From contig NZ_JARXIC010000020.1 in NCBI RefSeq assembly GCF_031127905.1, positions 1 through 64,000 of the forward strand: 64,000 nt of DNA, read 5' to 3'. The translations under genes were made by a program, and so were the position numbers. The notes beneath the pieces were generated by a model. The model did not search any database. It had not been told where the DNA came from and saw only the letters and a list, made by a program, of their open reading frames with translations. Of the stretch, positions 9,021-18,954 are shown piece by piece (the stretch's first letter is position 1; the number at the start of each line of letters is the position of its first letter). Source of the stretch: Thalassobacterium sedimentorum. Lineage in GTDB: Bacteria; Verrucomicrobiota; Verrucomicrobiia; Opitutales; Coraliomargaritaceae.

Positions 9021-9641
9021 CTACTCGTGATACCACGCTTCAACCAGCGCTTTCACCGCTTCGGGTGACTCCGCCGCCTCAAAGCTCAGCGAGGCCGAAT
9101 TGATGCAGTAACGCAGTCCGGTCGGCTTGGGCCCATCGGGAAAAACGTGCCCCTGATGCGAGCCACAGACGTTGCAGTGCACTTCGACACGCACCATCCC
9201 GTAGCTCATGTCGCGTGTCTCCCCCAGAGTGCGCTCATCGATCGGACGCACAAAACTCGGCCAGCCCGTGCCGGAGTCAAACTTATCGGTGCTACTGAAC
9301 AGCGGCGTATCGCAGCCGATGCAACGGTAGAGCCCGGTTTGCTTATTGGAATTGTAGGGATTTTGAAAAGGACGCTCCGTCCCCTGCTCACGCGCGACAT
9401 GATACTGCAGATCCGTCAGGCGCTCCCGCCACTCTGCCTCCGTGCGTTGCACCGGATACTCACCCCTGGTCAAATCCACATGCGAAGGTAGGCCGCAGGC
9501 CGACGCGCATTCGTTGACATTCACATCAGTCGTTGCGGGAGGAGTATTATGATCAGGCATAGCAAAAGAAAAGAGTGCACCGGCCAACAAGAGAAGAAGG
9601 ACCACAGGGCCGACACTGCGGAATTTAAGATTCATATTCAT
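9021..9641 (-). CDS. msrB: exported peptide-methionine (R)-S-oxide reductase
   Basis: Repairs methionine-R-sulfoxide in proteins. From the ATG at 9641 it has 206 residues: a hydrophobic N-terminus (signal peptide or anchor), a linker with two Cys, then the MsrB fold with zinc motifs CIGC and CNVC, GTGWPSF, and the catalytic-Cys motif RYCINSASL. The open frame continues upstream to 9728, but that part runs through a GC-rich intergenic repeat and encodes no plausible protein. The ATG at 9641, with an AGG six bases before it, or the nearby ATG at 9635, is the likely start. The signal sequence suggests it repairs periplasmic or membrane proteins. Confidence 0.9.
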   Translation of the reverse strand: MNMNLKFRSVGPVVLLLLLAGALFSFAMPDHNTPPATTDVNVNECASACGLPSHVDLTRGEYPVQRTEAEWRERLTDLQYHVAREQGTERPFQNPYNSNKQTGLYRCIGCDTPLFSSTDKFDSGTGWPSFVRPIDERTLGETRDMSYGMVRVEVHCNVCGSHQGHVFPDGPKPTGLRYCINSASLSFEAAESPEAVKALVEAWYHE

Positions 9642-9704
9642 AAAACCTAAGAGCCCCCAAACTAGCCAGTATTCCCACGAATGCAAATCACGAAGCCAGC
9701 GTAA

Positions 9705-9832
9705 GACAGGCGCCCCGCCTGTCCCCAATAAAGCGCCACGCCTGTCACCAATAAAGCGCCCCGCCTGTCACCCAGAGAGTCCCCCGCCTCTCACCCAACA
9801 AAGGCGCCCAACAGTCCCCCCAGACAAGTGTC
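9705..9832. repeat. dispersed palindromic repeat, copy 2, with internal tandem units
   Basis: Begins with the perfect palindrome GACAGGCG-CCC-CGCCTGTC (9705-9723). About four diverging units of 23-24 bp follow, each with a GCCTGTC or GCCTCTC core and a CCAATAAA-like spacer. It ends with CAGACAAGTGTCC (9821-9833). Inverted, this order matches copy 1 at 881-940. It lies between msrB and the carboxynorspermidine synthase gene and makes the msrB frame appear longer than it is. Confidence 0.65.
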
Positions 9833-9887
9833 CATCCCATGCGAAATAAACTTGAAGAATACGCAGCACTAAGACTTATGTACGCGC

Positions 9888-11090
9888 ATGTCTAAAGTTA
9901 TTATCATCGGTGCCGGGGGTGTAGGTAATGTAGTTGCGCAAAAATGCGCCCAACTCACAGATATTTTCACCGAAATCGTGCTCGCTTCGCGCACAGTCTC
10001 TAAATGCGATGCCATCGCAGCCGATGTGCTCGCCAAGACGGGCGTCACCATTCGCACCGCCGCCATCGATGCCGACAACGTCGCCGAGACCACCACTTTC
10101 CTCCAGGCCGAAAAGCCAGAGCTACTAATCAATGTCGCGCTGCCCTATCAAGACCTGACACTCATGGACGCCTGCCTTGCAGCTGGCGTGCACTACATGG
10201 ACACCGCCAACTACGAGCCCTTGGACGAAGCCAAGTTCGAATACAAATGGCAATGGGCCTACCAGGACCGTTTCAAAGAAGCAGGGCTCACCGCCCTACT
10301 CGGCTCCGGCTTCGATCCCGGCGTGACCAATGTCTTCTGCGCCTACGCACAAAAGCACCTCTTCGACGAGATCGAGACCATCGACATCCTCGACGCCAAC
10401 GCCGGCGACCACGGCTACCACTTTGCCACCAACTTCAACCCCGAGATCAACATCCGCGAGATCACCGCCAACGGCCGCTACTGGGAAGAAGGCGAGTGGA
10501 AGGAAGTCGAGCCCATGAGCGTGCACCAGGTCTACGACTTCCCCGTCGTCGGCGAACAAGATGCCTACCTGCTCTACCACGAAGAGATGGAATCGCTGTG
10601 CCAGAACATTAAGGGCCTCAAGCGCATTCGTTTCTGGATGACTTTCTCACAAAAGTACCTCACCCACCTACGGGTGTTGGAAAACGTCGGCATGACCTCG
10701 ATCGAGCCAATTGATTTCCAAGGCCAGCAGATCAAGCCCATCGAATTCCTCAAAGCCGTGCTGCCCGACCCAGCCAGCCTCGGCCCCCGCACCAAGGGCA
10801 AGACCTGCATCGGTTGCGACATCGTCGGCATCAAAGACGGCCAAAAGAAGCGCGTCTTCATTTACAACACCTGCGATCACCAAGAGTGCTACCAAGAGGT
10901 ATCCAGCCAAGCAATCAGCTACACCACCGGCGTGCCTGCGATGATCGGCGCACAAATGATCTTAAAAGGCCTATGGCAAGAGCCCGGCGTTTGGAACATG
11001 GAGCAGCGCGATCCCGATCCCTTCATGGAAGAGCTCAACCTGCGCGGCCTCCCCTGGCAGGTGATTGATCTGCCCTTACAGGAGGAATAA
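9888..11090 (+). CDS. carboxynorspermidine synthase (saccharopine dehydrogenase family)
   Basis: NADPH-dependent reductive condensation of aspartate semialdehyde with a diamine to give carboxy(nor)spermidine, the alternative bacterial route to spermidine or norspermidine. The 400 residues start with the Rossmann motif IIIGAGGVGNVVA, then LINVALPYQDL, and a substrate-domain signature around GSGFDPGVTNVFCAYA. Length and N-terminus match the carboxynorspermidine dehydrogenase branch rather than lysine-pathway saccharopine dehydrogenases. The partner decarboxylase gene (nspC) is not in the window. It appears monocistronic, with a terminator hairpin downstream. Confidence 0.85.
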   Translation: MSKVIIIGAGGVGNVVAQKCAQLTDIFTEIVLASRTVSKCDAIAADVLAKTGVTIRTAAIDADNVAETTTFLQAEKPELLINVALPYQDLTLMDACLAAGVHYMDTANYEPLDEAKFEYKWQWAYQDRFKEAGLTALLGSGFDPGVTNVFCAYAQKHLFDEIETIDILDANAGDHGYHFATNFNPEINIREITANGRYWEEGEWKEVEPMSVHQVYDFPVVGEQDAYLLYHEEMESLCQNIKGLKRIRFWMTFSQKYLTHLRVLENVGMTSIEPIDFQGQQIKPIEFLKAVLPDPASLGPRTKGKTCIGCDIVGIKDGQKKRVFIYNTCDHQECYQEVSSQAISYTTGVPAMIGAQMILKGLWQEPGVWNMEQRDPDPFMEELNLRGLPWQVIDLPLQEE

Positions 11091-11114
11091 TCAATTCACT
11101 ATTAAATTTAGAAC

Positions 11115-11148
11115 GAGCCCTTCATCGCGATACAGCGACGAAGGGCTC
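11115..11148 (+). terminator. terminator after carboxynorspermidine synthase
   Basis: A 14-bp stem with one mismatch (11115-11128 with 11135-11148) around a 6-nt loop, 24 bp past the stop. Only TT follows, so termination may be partial. Confidence 0.6.
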
Positions 11149-11299
11149 TTGCGCATTTACGAACCACGAACGCTCCTCTACTGTATCTCGCCGTAGCATC
11201 GCAACGGCTCCCGGTCGTCCTCAGTAACGAAAAGCCAGAATACAACCGATTTCTCGTTGCCCTTTCACGATCGCGGGGCACATTTCCGAGCTCGGAGCC

Positions 11300-11305
11300 T
11301 ATAAT
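11300..11305 (+). promoter_or_regulatory. -10 element very close to the pyrB start codon
   Basis: TATAAT ends only 8 bases before the pyrB ATG at 11314. Transcription would then start almost at the ATG, giving a leaderless or near-leaderless mRNA. No good -35 hexamer is seen at the right distance. Confidence 0.35.
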
Positions 11306-11313
11306 TATAACTC

Positions 11314-12273
11314 ATGAGCCAAAGCCTATCCTGGAACCGAAAAGATCTGATCGATGTGGAGCCCCTCTCCCGCGCTGAGATTGAAACGATTTTTACCGCC
11401 GCAACCGCCTTCAAAAAAGCGATGGACGCGGATAATATGAAGCAGCCCTATCTCAACGGGCGCACGGTGGTGAACCTCTTCCTAGAGCCCAGCACCCGCA
11501 CGCGACTCGCCTTCGAAGTCGCCGCAAGTCGACTGAGCGCCGACACCATCACCGTGACGGGGGCCGCAAGTAGCTTGACTAAAGGTGAAACGCTCCGCGA
11601 CACCGCACGTAATATGGAAGCGCTCAAGGCCGACATCATTATTATGCGCCACTCCGCATCAGGCGCGCCCAACTATTTAAGTAAAGTCGTCGACATCCCA
11701 GTGATCAACGCAGGCGATGGCTCCCACGCCCACCCCACTCAAGCATTACTCGACTCTTTCACACTACTCGAAAAGTTCGGCTCTCTCGACGGCAAGAAAA
11801 TCACAATCTTAGGCGATATTTTGTTTAGCCGAGTGGCACGCTCAAATATCATTTGCCTGCAAAAGTTAGGTGCCCACGTCACGATCGCAGGGCCCAGCAC
11901 ACTCGTACCAAAAGCATTTGAGGGCATGGGCGTCACAGTCAGTCACAAGTTACAGCCTGCCTTGGAGGATGCAGATGCGGTAATGCTACTACGCATTCAG
12001 CACGAACGCCAGACCGCCACCCACTTTCCATCCATCGGTGAGTACACCAGCTCTTTCGGGCTCAATAAAGACCGCGCCAAATGGCTAAAATCTGGCGCGA
12101 TCATCATGCACCCCGGACCGATTAATCGCGGCGTCGAGATCGACTCTGAGCTGGCCGACTCCTCTCAATCTGTAATTTTGCAACAGGTCACCAACGGCAT
12201 CGTGGTACGCATGGCGATTCTACACCTCTGCTCCTGCGCCTATCACAAACAAGCCATCGAGTTGCCTAACTAG
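11314..12273 (+). CDS. pyrB: aspartate carbamoyltransferase catalytic subunit
   Basis: Second committed step of pyrimidine synthesis: carbamoyl phosphate plus aspartate gives N-carbamoyl-aspartate. The 319 residues show the carbamoyl-phosphate motif EPSTRTRLAFE, the MRHSASGAPN loop, DGSHAHPTQALLD and the aspartate-binding HPGPINRGVE. Length fits the class in which PyrB associates with dihydroorotase rather than with a PyrI regulatory chain; no pyrI is seen. It is the first gene of pyrB-pyrC-CPBP-aro, with 25 bp to pyrC. No Shine-Dalgarno is visible. Confidence 0.96.
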   Translation: MSQSLSWNRKDLIDVEPLSRAEIETIFTAATAFKKAMDADNMKQPYLNGRTVVNLFLEPSTRTRLAFEVAASRLSADTITVTGAASSLTKGETLRDTARNMEALKADIIIMRHSASGAPNYLSKVVDIPVINAGDGSHAHPTQALLDSFTLLEKFGSLDGKKITILGDILFSRVARSNIICLQKLGAHVTIAGPSTLVPKAFEGMGVTVSHKLQPALEDADAVMLLRIQHERQTATHFPSIGEYTSSFGLNKDRAKWLKSGAIIMHPGPINRGVEIDSELADSSQSVILQQVTNGIVVRMAILHLCSCAYHKQAIELPN

Positions 12274-12298
12274 GGACTGAAAGAATCAATACTTTACA

Positions 12299-13594
12299 AT
12301 GACAAACATTCTTTGGATACAAAATGGTCGCGTCATCGACCCGGCCAACCAACGCGACGCCGCAGGTGATGTCTTTGCCGTCGATGGTAAAATCGTCGCC
12401 AGCCTCAACGAAGCGCAACAGGCTGAAGCGACCGTGATCGACGCCAAAGGCCTGGTCGTGGCCCCCGGACTCGTCGACATTCATGTACATTTCCGCGATC
12501 CCGGACAAACGCATAAAGAAGACATCCGCAGCGGCAGCAAAGCGGCAGCAGCGGGTGGTTTCACTTCAGTAGTTTGCATGCCCAACACCAGCCCGGTCTG
12601 CGATAACGCCGGCACAATTCAGCGCATCATGGATAAAGTCGCCCGCGAGGCGGTGGTCCGGGTATATCCAACAGGTTGCTTAACGGTCGGCATGCAGGGC
12701 GAGCAATTAGCTCCAACTGGACAACTCAAAAAAGCCGGTGTCGTCGCCATGACTGACGATGGGCAGTGCGTGCAAAGTAATGAGATCATGCGCCGTGCGG
12801 TCGAATATGCCAAAATGTTTGACCTCCCAATCATGGACCACTGCCAGGATGCCAGCTTGACTGAAGGTGCCATGATGAACGAAGGCGAATGGTCACTGCG
12901 TCTTGGCCTACAAGGTTGGCCCAAAGCCGCTGAAGATATCATCGTGGCGCGCAATGTCATTCTCGCAGAGCTGACTGGCACCCACATTCACATGCAGCAC
13001 ATTAGCTCGGCCAGTTCTGTCGACATCCTGCGGCGCGCCATCCATCGCGGGGTCTCCGTGAGTGGCGAAGTCAGCCCTCACCACATCGAATTTACAGATG
13101 CAGACCTGCACGACTACGACACCGTGTTTAAGATGAATCCACCGCTTCGTACGGATGCAGACCGCGAAGCGCTCATCGAAGGTCTGATCGATGGCACACT
13201 CTGCTGTATCGCCACCGATCACGCCCCCCACTCCCCGACCGAAAAGGATCAAGAGTTCGATTACGCGCCCTTCGGAGTCATCGGCCTGGAAAACTCACTC
13301 GCAAGCTGCTTGACCACACTCTACCACAGTAAACGTCTCGGCCTGAGCGAAGTGATTGCGCTAATGACACATAAAGGCGCAGAACTTTGCAAACTCAATG
13401 CCGGCACGCTCAGTATCGGTGCTCCCGCAGACATCTGCCTCTTCGATCCCGATGAGAGCTGGACGGTCGATGCGAATCAATTTTTCAGCAAATCACGCAA
13501 CTGCCCATGGCATGGCAAAAGCTTAAAAGGCGTGGTCAAAGCAACCTACGTAGGAGGCCAACAGGTTTTCGACGGCACCTCGATCACTATTTAA
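12299..13594 (+). CDS. pyrC: dihydroorotase
   Basis: Zinc amidohydrolase that cyclises carbamoyl-aspartate to dihydroorotate. The 431 residues contain the metal-binding DIHVHFRDPGQTHKED motif, a further metal-ligand region (IMDHCQDASL), HMQHISS, and the catalytic ATDHAPHS loop. It is a type I (long) dihydroorotase with its metal ligands intact, so it is expected to be active rather than a structural PyrX homologue. Its close spacing to pyrB suggests co-translation and perhaps complex formation. Confidence 0.95.
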   Translation: MTNILWIQNGRVIDPANQRDAAGDVFAVDGKIVASLNEAQQAEATVIDAKGLVVAPGLVDIHVHFRDPGQTHKEDIRSGSKAAAAGGFTSVVCMPNTSPVCDNAGTIQRIMDKVAREAVVRVYPTGCLTVGMQGEQLAPTGQLKKAGVVAMTDDGQCVQSNEIMRRAVEYAKMFDLPIMDHCQDASLTEGAMMNEGEWSLRLGLQGWPKAAEDIIVARNVILAELTGTHIHMQHISSASSVDILRRAIHRGVSVSGEVSPHHIEFTDADLHDYDTVFKMNPPLRTDADREALIEGLIDGTLCCIATDHAPHSPTEKDQEFDYAPFGVIGLENSLASCLTTLYHSKRLGLSEVIALMTHKGAELCKLNAGTLSIGAPADICLFDPDESWTVDANQFFSKSRNCPWHGKSLKGVVKATYVGGQQVFDGTSITI

Positions 13595-13597
13595 ACG

Positions 13598-14485
13598 ATG
13601 CCACCTGAGTCACAAGTTGATGCGCCCCTAATCCTAGCATCATTAATCATACTAGGTATTCTCGGCTGCAGTCTAACCCTTTGGATCCGGCACATTCAGA
13701 AACCGCGCGATACCATCAACGAATCTCCCGGCATCCCAGCCTGGTCAATCGGATGGGTCAATTTTGGAATCTTTATTTGTGCCATGGTCATCGCAGTGTT
13801 CATGGCTCAGAACATCGGCGTTGCTCTATTTTTCGAAGCCTCCAGCGAGGGCGAAGCTCCCCGTGAGCTCACGCCCTGGATTGCAGTCTTAGCAGTGCTA
13901 CTGCTACAGCTACCAATGCTGGCAACCTTTTACGGGGCCCGACGCTTCTACCCGGGCCACTATGCCAGCGAACTCAATGTCAGTACGCTCTCGGCCGTTA
14001 CAGCTTTACGTCAAGCACTACCGTACTTCCTAATGTACCTCCCGGTCATTTGGATTGTCACATTACTGTGGACAAGCCTACTCAACGCGCTTGAAGCCGC
14101 AGGCGCCATCGAGTCCTTTGCACCTCAAGAACTAATCACTCTCTTTCAGGCAGGCGGTAGTCCACTGGCAATCGGGATCTTAGTCATCATGGCCATCGTG
14201 CTCGCTCCCATAGTTGAAGAAATCATCTTTCGCGGATGTATTTATCGCTTCCTGAAAAGCCAAACCACCCGCCTGCCCGCACAAATCCTGAGCAGCTGCA
14301 TTTTTTCAATGATGCACGCCAACCTAATGTCCTTTGTTCCGCTCGTGATCGTCGGAATCGTGCTAGCCCGCCTTTATGAAAAATCGGGTAACCTCATGGT
14401 CTCGATTTCATTTCACGCTTTTTTCAATGCCTTCAGCTTATGCATGCTCTTCATCACAAGTATGTCCCAAGCCATACCGCAGTAA
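13598..14485 (+). CDS. CPBP-family intramembrane metalloprotease
   Basis: A 295-residue protein with about seven or eight membrane segments and the CPBP/Abi signature: EEIIFRG (motif 1), a HANLMSF motif and a terminal SFHAFFNAFS motif. Family members are glutamic or metal-type intramembrane proteases related to Rce1. The role here is unknown. It begins 3 bp after the pyrC stop and ends 10 bp before the DAHP synthase gene, so it is part of this operon although not obviously linked to pyrimidine or aromatic synthesis. Confidence 0.85.
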   Translation: MPPESQVDAPLILASLIILGILGCSLTLWIRHIQKPRDTINESPGIPAWSIGWVNFGIFICAMVIAVFMAQNIGVALFFEASSEGEAPRELTPWIAVLAVLLLQLPMLATFYGARRFYPGHYASELNVSTLSAVTALRQALPYFLMYLPVIWIVTLLWTSLLNALEAAGAIESFAPQELITLFQAGGSPLAIGILVIMAIVLAPIVEEIIFRGCIYRFLKSQTTRLPAQILSSCIFSMMHANLMSFVPLVIVGIVLARLYEKSGNLMVSISFHAFFNAFSLCMLFITSMSQAIPQ

Positions 14486-14495
14486 CTTAAATTAA

Positions 14496-15554
14496 ATGAA
14501 CACACCACACGACAACGCCCGCATCGCGCAAACACGTCCATTGCTTCCGCCCGCGATTCTGATTGAAGAAATACCCCTCTCAGAATCAGCAATCAAAGTC
14601 GTCGAACAAGGACGCCATGAAAGCAGCGCAATTTTACGTGGTGACGACGATCGTCTCTGTGTCATTTGTGGCCCCTGCTCCATTCACGACACTAAGGCCG
14701 CCATGGAATACGCAGAACGACTCTTACCACTACGTGAAAAATATAAGAATGATCTACAGATCATCATGCGCACCTATTTCGAAAAGCCCCGCACAGTGGT
14801 CGGCTGGAAGGGGCTCATCAACGATCCAACACTCGACGATAGTTTTGAAATCAATCAAGGGCTGCGCCTTGGTCGCAAGCTGCTGGTTGACATTTGTGAA
14901 ATGGGCCTGCCCACCGCTGCAGAATTTCTCGACACCATTATCCCGCAATTCATAGCCGACGCGATCGCATGGTGTGCCATCGGCGCGCGCACCACTGAAA
15001 GTCAAATCCATCGCGAACTGGCCTCCGGCCTCTCGATGCCGGTTGGCTTTAAAAACGGCACCAGTGGCAACGTACAAATCGCCATTGATGCCGTGCGCTC
15101 AGCCAGTCAATCACACTGGTTTCCCTCTGTAACCAAACAAGGAGTGACCGCTATTTTTCAAACCACAGGCAACCCTGACGGGCACCTGATCTTGCGCGGC
15201 GGCAACCGCACAGGACCGAATTACGAAGCCCACGTCATCGAACCTATTCTGCAACAACTCACAGCCGTCAATCTGCCACCATATTTAGTCGTCGACTGCA
15301 GCCACGGCAACAGTAACAAAGATTACACTCGCCAAAGCGAAGTCGCCCACGTGCTGGCTGAACAAATCGCTGCCGGCCAAAAAGGCATCGCTGGCGTCAT
15401 GCTGGAAAGTCATCTAGTCGCTGGCCGACAAGACTACACAATCGACGGCAAGAACACCTACGGCCAAAGCATCACGGATGCCTGCATTGACTTCCCCGCC
15501 ACCGAAGCCATCTTCGAAGAACTCGCTACTGCAGTGCGAAAGCGACGTCAGTAA
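14496..15554 (+). CDS. 3-deoxy-7-phosphoheptulonate synthase (class I)
   Basis: First step of the shikimate pathway, joining phosphoenolpyruvate and erythrose 4-phosphate. The 352 residues match the AroF/G/H class: CVICGPCSIHD, RTYFEKPRTVVGWKGL, ARTTESQIHRELASGLSMPVGFKNGT and DCSHGNSNKD are all visible. Which aromatic amino acid inhibits it cannot be read from the sequence, so I give no aroF/G/H symbol. It is the last gene of the pyrBC operon and converges on rlmN. Confidence 0.93.
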   Translation: MNTPHDNARIAQTRPLLPPAILIEEIPLSESAIKVVEQGRHESSAILRGDDDRLCVICGPCSIHDTKAAMEYAERLLPLREKYKNDLQIIMRTYFEKPRTVVGWKGLINDPTLDDSFEINQGLRLGRKLLVDICEMGLPTAAEFLDTIIPQFIADAIAWCAIGARTTESQIHRELASGLSMPVGFKNGTSGNVQIAIDAVRSASQSHWFPSVTKQGVTAIFQTTGNPDGHLILRGGNRTGPNYEAHVIEPILQQLTAVNLPPYLVVDCSHGNSNKDYTRQSEVAHVLAEQIAAGQKGIAGVMLESHLVAGRQDYTIDGKNTYGQSITDACIDFPATEAIFEELATAVRKRRQ

Positions 15555-15599
15555 AGCCTGGAGGCCTCAATCAAGCGCGACGGCGAAGGGTTGGGTTTC

Positions 15600-16652
<1,053 letters not shown>

Positions 16653-16670
16653 AGCCCTCCAACCCCTGTG

Positions 16671-17525
16671 TTAGATTTGAGAGACGTCAACTGTAACCCG
16701 TAGGCTCGAATCAATTGGCTGCTGACTCAGATAGGAGCCCGCCACTGGCGGCACAGCCTCAGGGTGGCGATGTACCGCGGTGGCAATATGCTCGGTGCCA
16801 GCAACCAGGCCGCTGGTATTATCAAATCCGACCCAACCAGCGCCTGGCAAATACACCTCGGACCAGGCATGCGTCGAGCCATGCTGATTGGAACCAGGAT
16901 TGTGCAGATACCCGCTCACAAAGCGCGCGGCAAGCCCCAGATAGCGGCAGGCCTCGATAAAGAAGGCGGCAAAGTCACGGCAACTCCCCGTTCGCAAGCG
17001 CAAGGTGTCATTTGGATTTTGCACACCGGGCTCTTCGCGCATGCCGTAGCCAAAGTCAGACACGATGGCCTTATTCATACGATCTAGCAGCAAAAAGGTC
17101 TCGATCGATTGCCCCGGCTGCCAAAAGCGAGCAACCCATTGCTTCAACTGCTGGGTATGGTTAGGCCAGTTATGCGTACAATAGGGCAACAGATCCAAGC
17201 GATCTTCCGGCTCAAATGGGAATGGAAAGGTCACCGCACGTTGATCCACCACAAAGTCCAGCGGGCGCTCGGCATAGTGCTCAATCACCACTTCACTCTC
17301 AATTCGGAGTGTATCGGCGCGCTCTTTTAAAGACAACAGCCCGACCGAATTTCCATAAATATCGCGGTACCACTTGGTTTGGGCATGCGGGCTCACATCC
17401 AGGCGCGATGATTGTATCCGAATATCGTGCCCCTCGCGTGGGCGCAGCAGTAGACGGTGTTCCGTCAACTCCACGGGTGTCGAAAACGTGTACTCTGTGA
17501 TGTGGTGGATACGGATCTTTTTCAT
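16671..17525 (-). CDS. transglutaminase-like cysteine protease family protein
   Basis: A 284-residue protein with the bacterial transglutaminase N-terminal beta domain (1-110) followed by the transglutaminase-like core. The catalytic triad is visible as Cys in RTGSCRDFA, His in STHAWSEVYL and Asp in GFDNTSG. There is no signal peptide, so it is probably cytoplasmic. Such proteins often act as proteases or amide hydrolases, or sit with ATP-grasp/alpha-E peptide-ligation loci, but no such partner is next to it. It is co-oriented with rlmN (18 bp) and MATE (82 bp). Confidence 0.88.
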   Translation of the reverse strand: MKKIRIHHITEYTFSTPVELTEHRLLLRPREGHDIRIQSSRLDVSPHAQTKWYRDIYGNSVGLLSLKERADTLRIESEVVIEHYAERPLDFVVDQRAVTFPFPFEPEDRLDLLPYCTHNWPNHTQQLKQWVARFWQPGQSIETFLLLDRMNKAIVSDFGYGMREEPGVQNPNDTLRLRTGSCRDFAAFFIEACRYLGLAARFVSGYLHNPGSNQHGSTHAWSEVYLPGAGWVGFDNTSGLVAGTEHIATAVHRHPEAVPPVAGSYLSQQPIDSSLRVTVDVSQI

Positions 17526-17607
17526 AGCGGATGTCGCACTGAGTAAATGTGCAGCTAAGTGAAAAACGCAAGCAGCACCAACAGGTCATATTTTGACCGG
17601 CCCACTG

Positions 17608-18900
17608 TTAGGATGTTGGCGCCGACTGCCGTCTTAGAATCAGCCGCAGCCGTGTCGTAAGCACAATCGCCGACACACACATTCCGGTGGCCACGCCATA
17701 CCACAGGCCGATGCCGCCCAGACCAACAAAAAAGGCCAGCACGATCCCGAGTGGCACCGCGAACAAAAAGAAATTCCCGAAGTTAATCCAAGTCGGCACA
17801 TAGACATCATGCATCCCCCGCAGCGCCGACATACTAATCACTTGAATCCCATCAAAACCTTGATAAATCGCCACCACCACTAAGAAGGCAGCGGTCATAC
17901 GTACCACATCTTGATCGAGCGTAAAGCTCTCCGCCAGCTCACTGCCAAAGCCAACAAACACTGCGCCAGTCAGCGACATCGCGCCCGTAATCATTAAGAG
18001 TGCTCCCAAAATCATACGACGGCAACTCACCCACTGCTGCGCGCCCACAGCATGCCCCACCCGAATGGTCAAAGCCATAGACAAGCCCAAGGGCAGCATG
18101 AACGCAGTCGAGGAACAAGTGAAAGCGATCTGATGCGCCGCCAAGGTGGTGCTGCCAAATTGCCCCATTAGCAGTGAACAGGCGGCAAACACCGCAAACT
18201 CCAAAGAAACTTGCAAGGAGATCGGCAGCCCTAATTTCACTAGATAACGGACGACCGACCAATCGATAGGCGCGCACCAACGCGCGGGCAAGCGCGGACG
18301 CATCTGTGGTGATTTACAAATATAAACAAATACTGCCACAAAACCGGCGCAGCGCGCCAAGAAGGTGGCACAGCCGGCCCCATCCAAGCCCATGGCGGGC
18401 AAGCCGGCATTGCCAAAGATAAGCAGATAGTTAAGCCACACATTCAGCACCACGGTGCCCAGCATCAGCCAGAGCACCGGCCAGGGCTTATTCAGCGCCT
18501 CGGAAAAGCTCTTCAAAGTCAGCATCGGCACCATCGGAAGATAAGAAAGCGCCAGCCAGCGAAAGTAAGAGCCGCTCAATTCCGTGACTTCAGGCGGCTG
18601 TCGAAACCAGTCGAGCCGAAAGCTCAAGCCGAGATAGGCCAGCGAGAGAAAGAGCCCAAAGAGCAGCGACAGCAACAAGCCATGCCGCAGCGAGCCGCTG
18701 ATGGACTCAGGCCGAGCACTGCCAAAGGCGTGTGAAACCCGCACCGAAACCGCCGCAAAGAGACCACTCGCGAGCGCAAAGCCTAAAAAGAAAAGCGAAT
18801 TTACAAAGGCCACAGCCGCCAGCTCAACGGTGCCGACTCGGCCGATCATCATAGTATCGGCCAAGCCGAGCAGCATCTGACTCAGCTGCCCAGCAATCAT
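17608..18900 (-). CDS. MATE-family multidrug/Na+ efflux transporter
   Basis: A 430-residue antiporter from the first ATG at 18900, with about twelve membrane helices in two homologous halves (LLGLADTMMIGRVGTVELAA near the N-terminus; AHQIAFT and AVGAQQW in the second half). The first helix is cut short at this ATG. The same frame continues upstream without a stop to the codon after the valS stop (TAG at 18955-18957), encoding LKTLLQENRKTLALALP, which is typical MATE N-terminal sequence. A non-ATG start, such as CTG at 18951, is therefore likely. Substrate is unknown. Confidence 0.88.
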   Translation of the reverse strand: MIAGQLSQMLLGLADTMMIGRVGTVELAAVAFVNSLFFLGFALASGLFAAVSVRVSHAFGSARPESISGSLRHGLLLSLLFGLFLSLAYLGLSFRLDWFRQPPEVTELSGSYFRWLALSYLPMVPMLTLKSFSEALNKPWPVLWLMLGTVVLNVWLNYLLIFGNAGLPAMGLDGAGCATFLARCAGFVAVFVYICKSPQMRPRLPARWCAPIDWSVVRYLVKLGLPISLQVSLEFAVFAACSLLMGQFGSTTLAAHQIAFTCSSTAFMLPLGLSMALTIRVGHAVGAQQWVSCRRMILGALLMITGAMSLTGAVFVGFGSELAESFTLDQDVVRMTAAFLVVVAIYQGFDGIQVISMSALRGMHDVYVPTWINFGNFFLFAVPLGIVLAFFVGLGGIGLWYGVATGMCVSAIVLTTRLRLILRRQSAPTS

Positions 18901-18954
18901 GGGCAGTGCTAGAGCCAGTGTTTTACGATTTTCTTGAAGGAGCGTTTTCAGCGT

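Noticed and set aside
9642-9728. N-terminal extension of msrB
   Set aside because: It runs into the GC-rich repeat, has no plausible signal sequence order and no conserved residues. The ATG at 9641 or 9635 gives a proper signal peptide.
9705-9832. CRISPR array
   Set aside because: Units of 23-24 bp are contiguous without unique spacers, and no cas genes are present.
10004-10612. Arg/His-rich frame within the carboxynorspermidine synthase gene
   Set aside because: Frame-shifted shadow of a GC-rich gene; composition (Arg, His, Pro) is typical of such artefacts.
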